From positions 62,001 through 126,000 of the forward strand of contig NZ_LOHP01000064.1 of assembly GCF_001482305.1 (NCBI RefSeq): a stretch of 64,000 bases of DNA, written 5' to 3'. The notes below the pieces were generated by a model that worked only from the letters and a program-made list of their open reading frames with translations, did not search any database and was not told the origin of the DNA. The DNA is from Leucobacter sp. G161 (GTDB taxonomy: Bacteria > Actinomycetota > Actinomycetes > Actinomycetales > Microbacteriaceae). A program made the position numbers and the translations under genes. Within the stretch, counting starts at the first letter, position 1; each line of letters starts with the position of its first letter. Below are positions 41,923 through 50,493 of this stretch, in pieces.

Positions 41923-41979
41923 GAACGTCAGTGGTAGCGCGATGGCTAGATGCCATCCACCTCAATCATCTCCATGGAG

Positions 41980-42666
41980 CTAGCGTAACACGCCTGCTCC
42001 ACGCGGCTCCCCGGGCGTGTCGAAGGCCCGGGCGAGCCGTGCGAATACCTGCTGCGCGAGCGCGGCGGGTGTGCCAGCTGACCCGTCCGGGTCAGTCTCG
42101 CTCGCGGCCCAGTGCTCGAGGCCGAGGCGAATCGCGTCGGTGGCGATCGTGGCGAGGAGGCGGATCTCGAACGGAGCCCAGTCTGCGCCGAGGAGTTCGG
42201 TGAGGATCGGCCGCAGCCGCGCCTCGGAGTCGAGGTTGACCCGATACCAGGTGGCCTTCAGGGTCGGGGCGGAGGCGACGGTGCGCAGCACGTCCCGGGT
42301 GATGCGCAGCTCTTCGCGCTCCGCTGCACTGGTCGGGATGAGGACCTCGTCGATGAGTCGCGGGAAAAGCTGCAGCGGATCGCGCTCGGGTGCGGTCGTG
42401 AGCAGGTGCACCCAGTTTTCGGCGCCAGAGGTGAGCAGCGGGACGATCGCGTCTTCTTTGGCATTGAAGTATCGGTAAAAGGTGCGGAGTGAGATGCCGG
42501 CCGCAGCGGCGATCGCCTCGGCGGAGACGTGTACGGTTCCGTGCTCCGCAAACAACCCAGCGGCTGCGCGCGCGATCTCGAGACGCGTTGCCTCGCGGCG
42601 GCGTTCGGTGAGCGACTGTGCCGGGGGCGCGTCTGCCGCTGCGGCGGAATAATCCTGGGGCTGCAT
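41980..42666 (-). CDS. TetR-family transcriptional regulator
   Basis: A 228-residue TetR protein with the typical N-terminal HTH: RREATRLEIARAAAGLFAEHGTVHVSAEAIAAAAGISLRTFYRYF. It also has a larger all-helical ligand domain. It is divergent from an SDR gene, with a palindrome between them, so it probably controls both. The ABC-F gene lies downstream on the same strand. Confidence 0.9.
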   Translation of the reverse strand: MQPQDYSAAAADAPPAQSLTERRREATRLEIARAAAGLFAEHGTVHVSAEAIAAAAGISLRTFYRYFNAKEDAIVPLLTSGAENWVHLLTTAPERDPLQLFPRLIDEVLIPTSAAEREELRITRDVLRTVASAPTLKATWYRVNLDSEARLRPILTELLGADWAPFEIRLLATIATDAIRLGLEHWAASETDPDGSAGTPAALAQQVFARLARAFDTPGEPRGAGVLR

Positions 42667-42688
42667 GGTTACACTCTATGACACAACG

Positions 42689-42701
42689 TGCCATGATGGC
42701 A
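42689..42701. promoter_or_regulatory. TetR operator between tetR and the SDR gene
   Basis: TGCCATGATGGCA is a perfect inverted repeat with one central base, 22 bases upstream of the tetR start and 59 bases upstream of the SDR start. Confidence 0.55.
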
Positions 42702-42760
42702 TGACGTGCCACGGCTGCCGTGCGTTGAGGCGGCCCTGGCTTTCACCGAAAGGACTCACC

Positions 42761-43546
42761 ATGAACCGCTATGAAGGTCGCCGCGCGCTCGTCACCGGAG
42801 GCGGCTCCGGCATCGGCCAGGCCACCGTGCTCCGGATGCTCTCCGAGGGGGGCCGTGTTGTCGCGGCCGACATGAGCGAGGCAGGGCTCTCCGACACCGT
42901 CGTGCGCGCGGGAGCCGCCGCAGATCGACTGCACACGGTCGTGATGAACGTTGCCGACGAGGCGACCGTGCGCGAGGGCGTCGCCGCCGCTGTCGACTGG
43001 CTTGGCGGCCTCGACGTGCTGGTGAACGCTGCGGGGATCCTGCGCTCATCGCACACGCATGAGACCACGGTCGAGTCATTCGAGCAGGTGCTCCGCGTGA
43101 ACCTCGTCGGGGCCTTCATCGTGATTCGCGAGGCGATCCCGGCGCTGCAGCAGGGGAACGGCTCAGCGGTCGTGAACTTTAGCTCGACGTCTGCGGACTT
43201 CGCGCACCCGTACATGGCCGCATACGCGGCGTCGAAGGGCGGCGTGCAGTCGATGACGCACGCGCTCGCGTCGGAGTATTCGAAGAGTGGCATCCGCTTC
43301 ACTGCAGTGCAGCCCGGGTCGATCTCCTCGGGCATGACCGACGGCTCGGGCGAGAGCGGGCAGAACCGCGGACCGGGCCTGCCCGAAGACGCCGACATGT
43401 CGCTGTTCATGAAGATGAGCCCGGTGCTCGGACAGGGGTACGCCGGGCCCGAGTCGGTGGCGAGCGTCGTTGCGATGCTTGCGAGTGAGGATGGCAAGTT
43501 CATCACGGGCACCGAGGTGCGGATCGACGGCGGCACCCACTTCTAG
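42761..43546 (+). CDS. Short-chain dehydrogenase/reductase
   Basis: A 261-residue classical SDR starting at ATG 42761, preceded by AAAGGA. NAD(P)-binding GGGSGIGQ near residue 13-20, catalytic NAAG, Ser in NFSSTS and the Tyr/Lys pair YAASKGG. It ends with the family's GTEVRIDGGTHF. Divergent from the tetR gene and probably induced by its ligand; natural substrate unknown. Confidence 0.92.
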   Translation: MNRYEGRRALVTGGGSGIGQATVLRMLSEGGRVVAADMSEAGLSDTVVRAGAAADRLHTVVMNVADEATVREGVAAAVDWLGGLDVLVNAAGILRSSHTHETTVESFEQVLRVNLVGAFIVIREAIPALQQGNGSAVVNFSSTSADFAHPYMAAYAASKGGVQSMTHALASEYSKSGIRFTAVQPGSISSGMTDGSGESGQNRGPGLPEDADMSLFMKMSPVLGQGYAGPESVASVVAMLASEDGKFITGTEVRIDGGTHF

Positions 43547-43606
43547 CGAGCCCCGTGCCGGCGCGCCGAGCCTAGCCGAGCCGCGCCGGGCTCAGTGATC
43601 CACGCG

Positions 43607-43648
43607 TGCGAATGGGCGGGAAGGCCGCTACCCTCTCGCCCATTCGCA
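43607..43648. terminator. Bidirectional hairpin between the SDR and flavoprotein genes
   Basis: A 12-bp perfect stem (TGCGAATGGGCG and its complement) around an 18-base loop, in a 111-nt convergent gap. No long T-run on either side. Confidence 0.6.
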
Positions 43649-43657
43649 TTGGGTTGC

Positions 43658-45406
43658 TTACTCCGCGAGCTTGCCGACGGGGGAGTCGTCGATGCCCTGC
43701 TCGGCGAGGGCCCGGAAGGATTCGGGTGCCGCGTTCGCCGGTTCGAACACGACGCCGCCGTCGGGTGTCCACACCATGTTGCCGCGCAGCTCGTCACACT
43801 GTTCGGGGAAGTCCGAGCGGTTGTGGGCGCCGCGGGTCTCTCGGCGCTCGCGCGCGCTCTCGAGGGTGGCGCGGGCGGCGAGCATGGATCCGTACAGGTC
43901 GAAGGCGTGCGCGAGATCGTCGAAGCCGGCGATGTCGGGGTGGGCGGTGAGGTTGTCGACGCGTTCGGCGAGCGCGTCGAGTTTTGCGAGGCCCTCAGTG
44001 AGGCCTGCCTCGCTGCGGACGACCCCGGCGTGTTCCGTCATGACGTTGCGCAGCTGGCGCTGCAGCAGCCGCGGGCTTTCCTCGCCGGTGCCGGTGAGGA
44101 GCCCCTGCATCTCGGCGCGGGCGGCGGCAACGGCGTGTGGGTCGCGGCGGATCGCGCTGAGCCCCGTGATGTAGTCGGCCGCGTCGCCGCCGGTGAGGCG
44201 ACCGTAGACGAGGAGCTCGATGAGCGAGTTGCCGCCGAGCCTGTTCGCGCCGTGCAGGCCGCTCGCGGCCTCGCCGATCGCGTAGAGGCCGTCGACGCCG
44301 GTCGCATGCTCCTCGGCGCTCACCCACACGCCGCCCATCGAATAGTGCGCGGTCGGGGCGATCTCGATGGGGCTCTGCGTGATGTCGAGCATCTGCAGGT
44401 CGATGAGGTTGCGGTAGACGCGGGGGAGTTTCTCGAGGATCTGCTCCCGCGGCAGGTGTGAGACGTCGAGGAACACGCCGCCGTTCGCGGTGCCGCGACC
44501 CTCGGTGATCTCGGTGTAGCTCGCGAGCGCGACGCGGTCGCGGGTCGAGAGCTCCATGCGCTCCGGGTCGTACTTCTCCATGAAGCGCTCGCCGAGGGCG
44601 TTGCGGAGGATCCCGCCCTCACCGCGGGCGGCCTCCGACACGAGCAGGCCCGCGGCGTCGGCCGGCTCAAGAATGCCCGAGGGGTGGAACTGCACGAGCT
44701 CGGCGTCGCGGATCCTTGCCCCCGCGAGCGCGGCGAGGCGGAACGAGTCGCCAGTGTTCTCGTCGCGGCGTGAGGAGGTGTTGCGCCAGATGCGCGTGTG
44801 GCCGCCTGCGGCGAGGATCACGGCGTCGGCGTGGATGACGACTGGGGTACCGTCGACAATGTCGAAGCCGTACGCGCCGAACACCCGGCCGTCACTGACG
44901 AGCAGGCGCGTGATGTAGATCGAGTCATTGATGGGCACCTGCAGCTCCTGTGCGCGGCGCAGCAGGGTGCGCTGGATCTCAAGTCCTGTGTAGTCGCCCG
45001 CGTAGCAGGTGCGGCGGTAGAGGTGCGCGCCGAAGAAGCGCTGGCTGATCCGCCCGTCGGCCTCACGCGCGAACGGCATGCCCCAGCGCTCGAGATCCTC
45101 GATGCCGCGGGCCGCGTTCTTCGCGACGATCTCGACGATGTGCGGATCGGCAAGGAAGTACGACTCGCGCAGCGTATCGGCGGCATGCTGCTCCCAGCTG
45201 TCTTCGGGATCCATCATGCCGAGGGCGGCATTGATGCCACCGGCCGCGAGCGTCGTGTGAGCGTCGTGCTTGCGGCGCTTGCCGACTGCGAGAACCTGCA
45301 CGCCGCGTTCGGCGAGTTCGATCGAGGCGCGAAGGCCGGCGCCGCCGGTTCCGATCACGAGGGCTGAGGTGGAAATGAGTCGTTCTTGGGTACGCGTTGC
45401 TGTCAT
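43658..45406 (-). CDS. Solitary FAD fumarate reductase/succinate dehydrogenase-type flavoprotein
   Basis: A 582-residue flavoprotein from the ATG at 45406, the most upstream start that keeps the divergent region free. N-terminal motif VIGTGGAGLRASIELAERG and AAGGHTRIWRNTSSRRDENTGD, HPSGILEP, ISMGG-type HYSMGGVWV and EAASGLHGANRLGGNSLIELLVYGR are all present. The family covers SdhA/FrdA, NadB and AprA. There is no adjacent iron-sulfur or membrane subunit and a true NadB sits elsewhere in the window, so the reaction is unclear. It is divergent from a LysR gene. Confidence 0.85.
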   Translation of the reverse strand: MTATRTQERLISTSALVIGTGGAGLRASIELAERGVQVLAVGKRRKHDAHTTLAAGGINAALGMMDPEDSWEQHAADTLRESYFLADPHIVEIVAKNAARGIEDLERWGMPFAREADGRISQRFFGAHLYRRTCYAGDYTGLEIQRTLLRRAQELQVPINDSIYITRLLVSDGRVFGAYGFDIVDGTPVVIHADAVILAAGGHTRIWRNTSSRRDENTGDSFRLAALAGARIRDAELVQFHPSGILEPADAAGLLVSEAARGEGGILRNALGERFMEKYDPERMELSTRDRVALASYTEITEGRGTANGGVFLDVSHLPREQILEKLPRVYRNLIDLQMLDITQSPIEIAPTAHYSMGGVWVSAEEHATGVDGLYAIGEAASGLHGANRLGGNSLIELLVYGRLTGGDAADYITGLSAIRRDPHAVAAARAEMQGLLTGTGEESPRLLQRQLRNVMTEHAGVVRSEAGLTEGLAKLDALAERVDNLTAHPDIAGFDDLAHAFDLYGSMLAARATLESARERRETRGAHNRSDFPEQCDELRGNMVWTPDGGVVFEPANAAPESFRALAEQGIDDSPVGKLAE

Positions 45407-45446
45407 GGGAATCACGTTAGAGACGCGGCTGCCATTCGTCCAATGA

Positions 45447-45500
45447 ATGATTATCATCAGGACGATGTGGTTTGGCTATCGAGGGCGTACGCTTGTACGC
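45447..45500. promoter_or_regulatory. Paired palindromes in the flavoprotein-LysR divergent region
   Basis: ATGATTATCAT (45447-45457) and GCGTAC-GCTT-GTACGC (45485-45500, ending at the lysR start codon). The former has LysR-box shape. Both are candidates for control of flavoprotein and regulator. Confidence 0.5.
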
Positions 45501-46454
45501 ATGAACCTTGAGCAGCTTCGCGGTTTCGTTGAGATCGCGCGGACCAGCCACTTCACCCGTGCCGCCGAGGCGTTGCACCTGACGCAGCCGTCGTTGAGTA
45601 GACAGATTGCGACACTCGAGGGCACCCTCGGCGTCGAGCTCTTCCACCGGGCCAGAGGAAACGTCACCCTGACCGCAGCTGGCGAGCGACTGCTACCCAT
45701 CGCGAGGCGGATGCTCGCTGACGCAGAAATGGCGGCAAGCGAGATGGCGGAGCTCGCAGGGCTCGGACGCGGCCGAATTCGGCTCGGCGCAACGCCGACA
45801 CTCTGCACCTCAATCGTGGTGGAGGTTGTCGCCGAGTTCGGGCGGCGCTACCCGGGCGTGGACATTGAGATCCTCGAGCGTGGCTCGAAGAGCCTCATTG
45901 TGGCGCTCGTCGAGGGGCAACTCGACTTGGCGCTCATTGTCACGAGTGTCTCCTCGGAATCGGAGCGTGCAGTGCTCGTGCGGGAGCCGATCCTGACCGA
46001 GCAGCTCGTCGTCGCCGGTGCGGCAGACGCGCCGTGGCCACCCGAGCTCGCGACTCCAGTCTCGCTCGAAACGCTCGCCCGCGTACCGCAGATCATGTTC
46101 CCCACAAACTATGATCTCCGGGCCGCGCTCGACGCCGAGTTCCGGGCGCGCGAACTCACCCCAACGTTCGCGGTCGAGGGTGTCGAGATGGACGCCGCGC
46201 TCCGCTTCGCCGAACGCGGACTCGGCGTCGTCGTCGTGCCCGCAATGGTCGCGATCGACAGGCCTGCCCTCCGCGTAGCTCCCATCGCCCACCCGGGCAT
46301 CGCCCGCACCGTGAGTATCGCGCGCCGCAAAGACATGGCGCCGACACACGCCGGCGCTGCAATGCGAGCCCTCATCCGAGAGGTCGCGGACCGCTTTACC
46401 GGTGCCGATGAACGGCTGACTCGGCTGGTGCAACGGGTCGAGGCCGGAGACTAA
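45501..46454 (+). CDS. LysR-family transcriptional regulator
   Basis: A 317-residue LysR regulator. Start at ATG 45501 (MNLEQLRGFVEIARTSHFTRAAEALH) because the palindromes end directly before it. HTH contains TRAAEALHLTQPSLSRQIATLEGTLGVELFHRARG. Probably controls the divergent solitary flavoprotein; downstream SRAP gene follows by 9 nt and may be co-transcribed. Confidence 0.9.
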   Translation: MNLEQLRGFVEIARTSHFTRAAEALHLTQPSLSRQIATLEGTLGVELFHRARGNVTLTAAGERLLPIARRMLADAEMAASEMAELAGLGRGRIRLGATPTLCTSIVVEVVAEFGRRYPGVDIEILERGSKSLIVALVEGQLDLALIVTSVSSESERAVLVREPILTEQLVVAGAADAPWPPELATPVSLETLARVPQIMFPTNYDLRAALDAEFRARELTPTFAVEGVEMDAALRFAERGLGVVVVPAMVAIDRPALRVAPIAHPGIARTVSIARRKDMAPTHAGAAMRALIREVADRFTGADERLTRLVQRVEAGD

Positions 46455-46463
46455 GCTAGCCGC

Positions 46464-47195
46464 ATGTGTGCTGGCTATGGGCTCGAGCTCTCCGGGCCGA
46501 ACTCCGACAGGAGTGACCGCGCCGGGCGTCTGGGGGCGATCCCGCCCGGCGATACCGCCCACGGGCGCGCACTGCTCGAAGCGTGGGTGGCCGAGCGGCA
46601 CGGTCGTGCGCGCATTACTGGACGTAACGCGCACAACCTGAATCCGCTCATCCGGGTCCACGACGGTGAACGCCAGTTGGTGCTCGGCTGGTGGTGGCTG
46701 CACGTTGGTGGGGAGCCAGCGAAATTCAGCGCCTTTAACTCCAGATCTGACCGCCTGGTCAGCTCCTGGCATGCGCCGTTCCAACACCGTGCGCTGCTGC
46801 CGGCGAACTGGTACCTCGAGAAAGGGGTGCGCTTCGCGCTTCCGGAGGGCGAGCAGTTCGGAATGGCTGCGGTGACCTCGCCAGCCGCCGAGAATCTTGA
46901 TAGCTACTCGCTGGTCACCCGGGGCGCGCTCGGGGGCGCGGCCGAGGTGCATGACCGGATGCCGCTCGTGTTGCCCAGGGAGTTGCATGACGAGTGGCTC
47001 GATCCGGCACGCGCCGGCGATGCCGAACTCGTGCGCGCCGTCATTGCCCGGTCGGAAGAGATTTCCCGCGAGCTGCGTCCGATCGGGCCCGACAGTGCGC
47101 CGGGCAGCGCGCCAGGCAGGGCTCCGGGCAGCGCCCCTGGTAGTTCGACCACGCGGTCGTCGCGCCCGACCGACGAGCAGCCGACGCTGTTCTGA
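46464..47195 (+). CDS. SRAP-family (HMCES/YedK-like) DNA-protein crosslink protein
   Basis: A 243-residue SRAP domain protein. The catalytic N-terminal Cys is residue 2 (MCAGYGLELS), the Asn is in FNSRSD, and the His is in EVHDRMPLVL. SRAP proteins form a crosslink with abasic sites in single-stranded DNA through Cys2 and shield them. Some conserved neighbours are altered: the canonical RYN..PTQ and RCLVPADGFYEW parts appear as NAHNLNPLIR and HRALLPANWYLEK. The C-terminus is a repetitive SAPGSAPG tail. Confidence 0.85.
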   Translation: MCAGYGLELSGPNSDRSDRAGRLGAIPPGDTAHGRALLEAWVAERHGRARITGRNAHNLNPLIRVHDGERQLVLGWWWLHVGGEPAKFSAFNSRSDRLVSSWHAPFQHRALLPANWYLEKGVRFALPEGEQFGMAAVTSPAAENLDSYSLVTRGALGGAAEVHDRMPLVLPRELHDEWLDPARAGDAELVRAVIARSEEISRELRPIGPDSAPGSAPGRAPGSAPGSSTTRSSRPTDEQPTLF

Positions 47196-47215
47196 GTTGG
47201 CGCTGTTCTGAGTCG

Positions 47216-47231
47216 ACACTCTTCAGAGTGT
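47216..47231. terminator. Small hairpin between SRAP and aminotransferase genes
   Basis: ACACTC-TTCA-GAGTGT, perfect 6-bp stem, 20 bases past the SRAP stop. A 13-bp direct repeat (CGCTGTTCTGAGT at 47185 and 47201) overlaps the end of the SRAP gene. Confidence 0.35.
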
Positions 47232-47282
47232 GCGTTGGCCTGGGCCGGCGCTGGTCTCAGCCGGCACCGGTAGGCCGTCCCC

Positions 47283-48509
47283 TCAGAGCTGCGGGAGCTG
47301 CGGGAGTCGCGCGAGCCGCTCGAGCGCCGTTGCGAGCGTTGCGTCGTCCTTCACGAAGGTGAAGCGCACCCAGTTCCGTAGCTGTGCTGCGGTCGCGGAT
47401 CCATCTCGACAGAACGCAGCGAGCGGGACACAAGCGACACCGACGTGCTCGGGGAGCCAGCGCGCGAATGCCGCGCCATCCGGCACGCCGGCCGACAGAA
47501 ACGGGGTCGCGTCCGCGCACACGAAGTAGGTCCCCGCGGGACGCACTGTGGTGAAGCCGGCCTGTTCGAGCCCCGAGACGAGGCGCTCACGCCGCGCATT
47601 GAGCGTGTCTCGTAACCGGGTGATATCAGTGTCACCCTCGGTGAGAGCGCGGGCAATTGCCGGCTGGAATGGCGCTCCGCCCGTGTACGTCAGGAACTGC
47701 TTGATGGCGAGCACGGCCTCAATGAGGTGGGCAGGGCCGGTCGCCCAGCCAATCTTCCAGCCCGTCAGTGAGAAGGTCTTCCCCGCTGACGAGATGGTGA
47801 TGGTGCGCTCGCGCATGTGCGGCAGGGTCGCGAAGGGGACGTGGATCGCCCCGTCGAACGTGAGGTGCTCATAGACCTCGTCGGTGACGACGACCGCGTC
47901 GACGCGTGTGGCTTCCTCCGCAATTGCCTGCAGTTCGTCCCGCGAGAGCACGGTGCCCGTCGGGTTGTGCGGCGTGTTCACGAGGATCAGGCGCGTCTCA
48001 ACGGTCACCGCCGAGCGCATTGCCTCGAGATCGAGCCTGAAACCACCCTCGTGCGGAACGAGGGGAGCGGTCGTGTGGGTGGCGCCGGCCATCGCGATTG
48101 CGGCGGCGTGCGAGTCGTAGAAGGGTTCGAGGGTGAGCACCTCGTCGCCGGGTTCAACGAGCGCGAGGATGGCGGCCGTGAGCGCCTCGGTCGCGCCCGC
48201 GGTCACGAGGACTTCGGTGTCGGGATCGAGCGCGATTCCGTAGTGCCGCGCCTGGTGCGCGGCGATGGCCTCGCGCAGCGCCGCAATGCCGCGGCCGGGC
48301 GGGTACTGGTTCTCGCCCTCGCGGATCGCATTGATCGCGGCTTCGCGGATCCACTCCGGCCCGTCCCCGTCGGGGAACCCCTGGCCGAGGTTCGCCGATT
48401 CCGTGCGAGCGGCGAGCGCGCTCATTTCCGCAAAAATCGTGGGTCGTACGACCCCGTCGCCCCCGGCGAGCCCTGCTGCGATCGCGACGTCTTTCCACCT
48501 GGCACCCAT
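47283..48509 (-). CDS. dapC: Class I/II aminotransferase, DapC-like
   Basis: A 408-residue PLP-dependent aminotransferase. The start at ATG 48509 is chosen because the core pattern begins shortly after (FAEMSALAARTESANLGQGFPDGDGP); no strong RBS is seen. Motifs include NTPHNPTGTVL, VTDEVYEHL and the PLP lysine in SSAGKTFSLTGWKIGW. It most resembles the actinobacterial N-succinyldiaminopimelate aminotransferase group (Rv0858c type, from memory), which acts in lysine/peptidoglycan precursor synthesis. A kynurenine- or methionine-aminotransferase role is possible, so the symbol is tentative. Confidence 0.8.
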   Translation of the reverse strand: MGARWKDVAIAAGLAGGDGVVRPTIFAEMSALAARTESANLGQGFPDGDGPEWIREAAINAIREGENQYPPGRGIAALREAIAAHQARHYGIALDPDTEVLVTAGATEALTAAILALVEPGDEVLTLEPFYDSHAAAIAMAGATHTTAPLVPHEGGFRLDLEAMRSAVTVETRLILVNTPHNPTGTVLSRDELQAIAEEATRVDAVVVTDEVYEHLTFDGAIHVPFATLPHMRERTITISSAGKTFSLTGWKIGWATGPAHLIEAVLAIKQFLTYTGGAPFQPAIARALTEGDTDITRLRDTLNARRERLVSGLEQAGFTTVRPAGTYFVCADATPFLSAGVPDGAAFARWLPEHVGVACVPLAAFCRDGSATAAQLRNWVRFTFVKDDATLATALERLARLPQLPQL

Positions 48510-48586
48510 ACCGACCACAATAGGAGATGCGGTGTCCCTGAGCGAGTGCACGCCGCACACTGTTACGACGGAACGAGGACTCACGG

Positions 48587-49447
48587 ATGATCCACATCGA
48601 CCGGCACGACCCCCACGCAGCGCTTGCGGCGGACCCCAGCGTCCTTGAACCGCTCTGGCTCGCGCTGTTTGACCACCACGTCGCGACCGGTGCGGCCGGG
48701 ATGCCGACCAGGCCGCGCGCCGGGAGCTGGCAGCAACGGAGGGGGCACTACCTCGACACCATCGGCGGATCGCCGCAGGCGTCGCTCTGGATCGCAACCG
48801 ATGATGGCGCGCCGGTCGGATATGCCCTGAGCTTCGAGGACACGCTCGACGGCGAGCGGGTCGAGGTGCTCGAGAGCCTGTCGCTGCTTCCGGAAACGCG
48901 AGGGAACGGCCTCGGTGGTGAACTCGTCGCCGTGGTCGAGGTTGCTGCGCAGGAGCGCGGGATAGCGAGGGGCGTAATCGATGTGATGGGCGGCAACGAT
49001 CGGGCACTCAGGTTCTATCACCGCGCCGGATACGCACCGTACTCGCGGACGTGGATGCGTTCCGAGTTTCCCACGGGAGCTGTCCCTGACCTCGGGGACC
49101 TTGCTGAGGCAACTGCGCGGTTCGCGGAAATCGGTGTGCGACTCGAGGCGACCGGGCATCCGGACGACACCTGGGAGACCGCGGCGAGCGTGGCGACGCT
49201 TGCGGTCACCGGTACGGTTGCCGACGAGTACTCGCAGCCCGCCTGGTGGGCTGGCTTCGACGCGGGCCTCCGCGCTTTGGGCGACGCTGGGTACTGGACC
49301 GTCTGGTGTGAGCACCCCGAAGCCAGTGCGTGGGTCGGGACGGGATGCGCTGAGCGCGGCTTTCATCACGGTATGACGCGGGTCACGCGCGAGCTCACGG
49401 CGGCCGATGTGGCAGTTCGCGAGTACGATCGGATCCGTGGCGAATAG
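48587..49447 (+). CDS. GNAT-family acetyltransferase, possibly two-domain
   Basis: A 286-residue protein. The N-terminal half has the GNAT pattern: VEVLESLSLLPETRGNGLGGELVAVVEVAAQERG and RALRFYHRAGYAPYS, containing the acetyl-CoA loop RGNGLG. The C-terminal half is mixed alpha/beta without an obvious motif and may be a degenerate second GNAT domain. Substrate unknown. It overlaps the fluC gene by 11 nt. Confidence 0.82.
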   Translation: MIHIDRHDPHAALAADPSVLEPLWLALFDHHVATGAAGMPTRPRAGSWQQRRGHYLDTIGGSPQASLWIATDDGAPVGYALSFEDTLDGERVEVLESLSLLPETRGNGLGGELVAVVEVAAQERGIARGVIDVMGGNDRALRFYHRAGYAPYSRTWMRSEFPTGAVPDLGDLAEATARFAEIGVRLEATGHPDDTWETAASVATLAVTGTVADEYSQPAWWAGFDAGLRALGDAGYWTVWCEHPEASAWVGTGCAERGFHHGMTRVTRELTAADVAVREYDRIRGE

Positions 49448-49892
49448 CACCGATGAAGTCCCGGCTCCCGTGGGGTGGCTGCGCGCGCTTGCGCTGGTCG
49501 GAGTCGGTGGTGCCGCAGGCACGCTGCTGCGCTTCGGCGCTGGAGAGCTGCTGCCGCTCGGCGGAAACATGGTGACCTTTGCGGTCAACATGGCTGGCGC
49601 GCTGCTGCTCGGGTTCGTGACCGCTCGGCTGGCTGGTCAGCGGCCCGTGGCCCAGCTATTGCTTGGCACGGGGCTGTGCGGCGGGTTCACGACCTACAGC
49701 GCGTTTGCTGCTGGCACTGCGGGCCTGCTGCTCACCGGGCAGCTCGCAGCCGCCGTGCTGCTTGCACTCGGCACGGTGCTGCTCGGTGCCGGAGCGACTG
49801 TGCTCGGGGTATGGCTCGGCGGGCGAGCGCGGCGTGGCGAGCGAACGCGGCGTGGGGTAACAGACGTCGCGGGAACGACCGAGGCTGCATGA
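49437..49892 (+). CDS. Fluoride exporter subunit FluC/CrcB, first copy
   Basis: A 151-residue four-helix membrane protein. Start at GTG 49437 (VANSTDEVPAPVGW), overlapping the GNAT gene. Family markers are GGAAGTLLRFGAGELLP, the TM2 Asn in MVTFAVNMAGA, and GLCGGFTTYSAF. FluC dimers form dual-topology fluoride channels. The Tyr in TTYSAF replaces the usual Phe. Translationally coupled to the second copy by ATGA. No fluoride riboswitch is visible upstream. Confidence 0.9.
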   Translation: MANSTDEVPAPVGWLRALALVGVGGAAGTLLRFGAGELLPLGGNMVTFAVNMAGALLLGFVTARLAGQRPVAQLLLGTGLCGGFTTYSAFAAGTAGLLLTGQLAAAVLLALGTVLLGAGATVLGVWLGGRARRGERTRRGVTDVAGTTEAA

Positions 49893-50410
49893 ACTGGTGC
49901 ACGGTTGGCGTCATTTTCGCGGTCGCTCTCGGCGGCGGCGTTGGATCAATGGCGCGATATGCGGTCGACCGTTGGATCGGGTCGCGACCGTTCCCGTGGG
50001 GAATTACGGTTGTGAACATCACGGGTTCGTTGCTGCTCGGGCTGCTCATCGGGGCTCTCGCTGCGGCTGCAGGAGCGGACGGCCTCGCCGCCGCGGGAAG
50101 CGTTCTCGGGTCGGGCGAGCTGGGGCGACTGAGCGCCGGCCAGGTGACTGGTGGGGAAGCGGCAGTGGCTGCCTCCGCGGGGAGCGGGGCGTGGGCGTAC
50201 GTGCTCTGGCTGGCGTTAGGCATTGGCTGCCTGGGCGGGTTTACGACGTTCAGCACGGCGAGCCTCGACACCGTGCGGCTTGCGCAGGAACGCCGGGTGG
50301 CTGCGGCAACGGCCAATGCGTTCGGCACGCTCGGGGTGTCCGTGGCCGCCGCTGTCGCTGGCATCGCCATCGCCGGGGCCGGAGTCAGTTTCGCCACGGG
50401 CGTCAGCTGA
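49889..50410 (+). CDS. Fluoride exporter subunit FluC/CrcB, second copy with extra loop
   Basis: A 173-residue membrane protein, longer than usual (about 125) because of a ~40-residue Gly/Ala/Ser-rich insertion between helices 2 and 3 (about 57-95). Family markers are GGGVGSMARYAVDRW, VVNITGSLLLG and GCLGGFTTFSTASLDT. Start at ATG 49889 overlaps the first copy. With the first copy it probably forms a heterodimer, as in other paired FluC systems. Confidence 0.9.
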   Translation: MNWCTVGVIFAVALGGGVGSMARYAVDRWIGSRPFPWGITVVNITGSLLLGLLIGALAAAAGADGLAAAGSVLGSGELGRLSAGQVTGGEAAVAASAGSGAWAYVLWLALGIGCLGGFTTFSTASLDTVRLAQERRVAAATANAFGTLGVSVAAAVAGIAIAGAGVSFATGVS

Positions 50411-50458
50411 GCAGGCTTGGAGCCTCTGGTTTCTGGTTTCGGACTTCGGGCTTCGTGA

Positions 50459-50482
50459 GCCTGCCCGGGTACCCGGGCAGGC
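50459..50482. terminator. Perfect 24-bp palindrome between fluC and HNH genes
   Basis: A loopless palindrome, GCCTGCCCGGGT followed by its complement, in the 83-nt convergent gap. It is a bidirectional transcription end candidate. Confidence 0.55.
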
Positions 50483-50493
50483 AACTGCCGGGG

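Noticed and set aside
49437-49460. Fluoride riboswitch near fluC
   Set aside because: The first fluC starts inside the GNAT gene, leaving no room for one, and no matching motif was seen.
49475-49888. Upstream extension of the second fluC frame
   Set aside because: It reads as an Arg/Cys-rich shadow of the first fluC gene; ATG at 49889 gives a normal FluC N-terminus.
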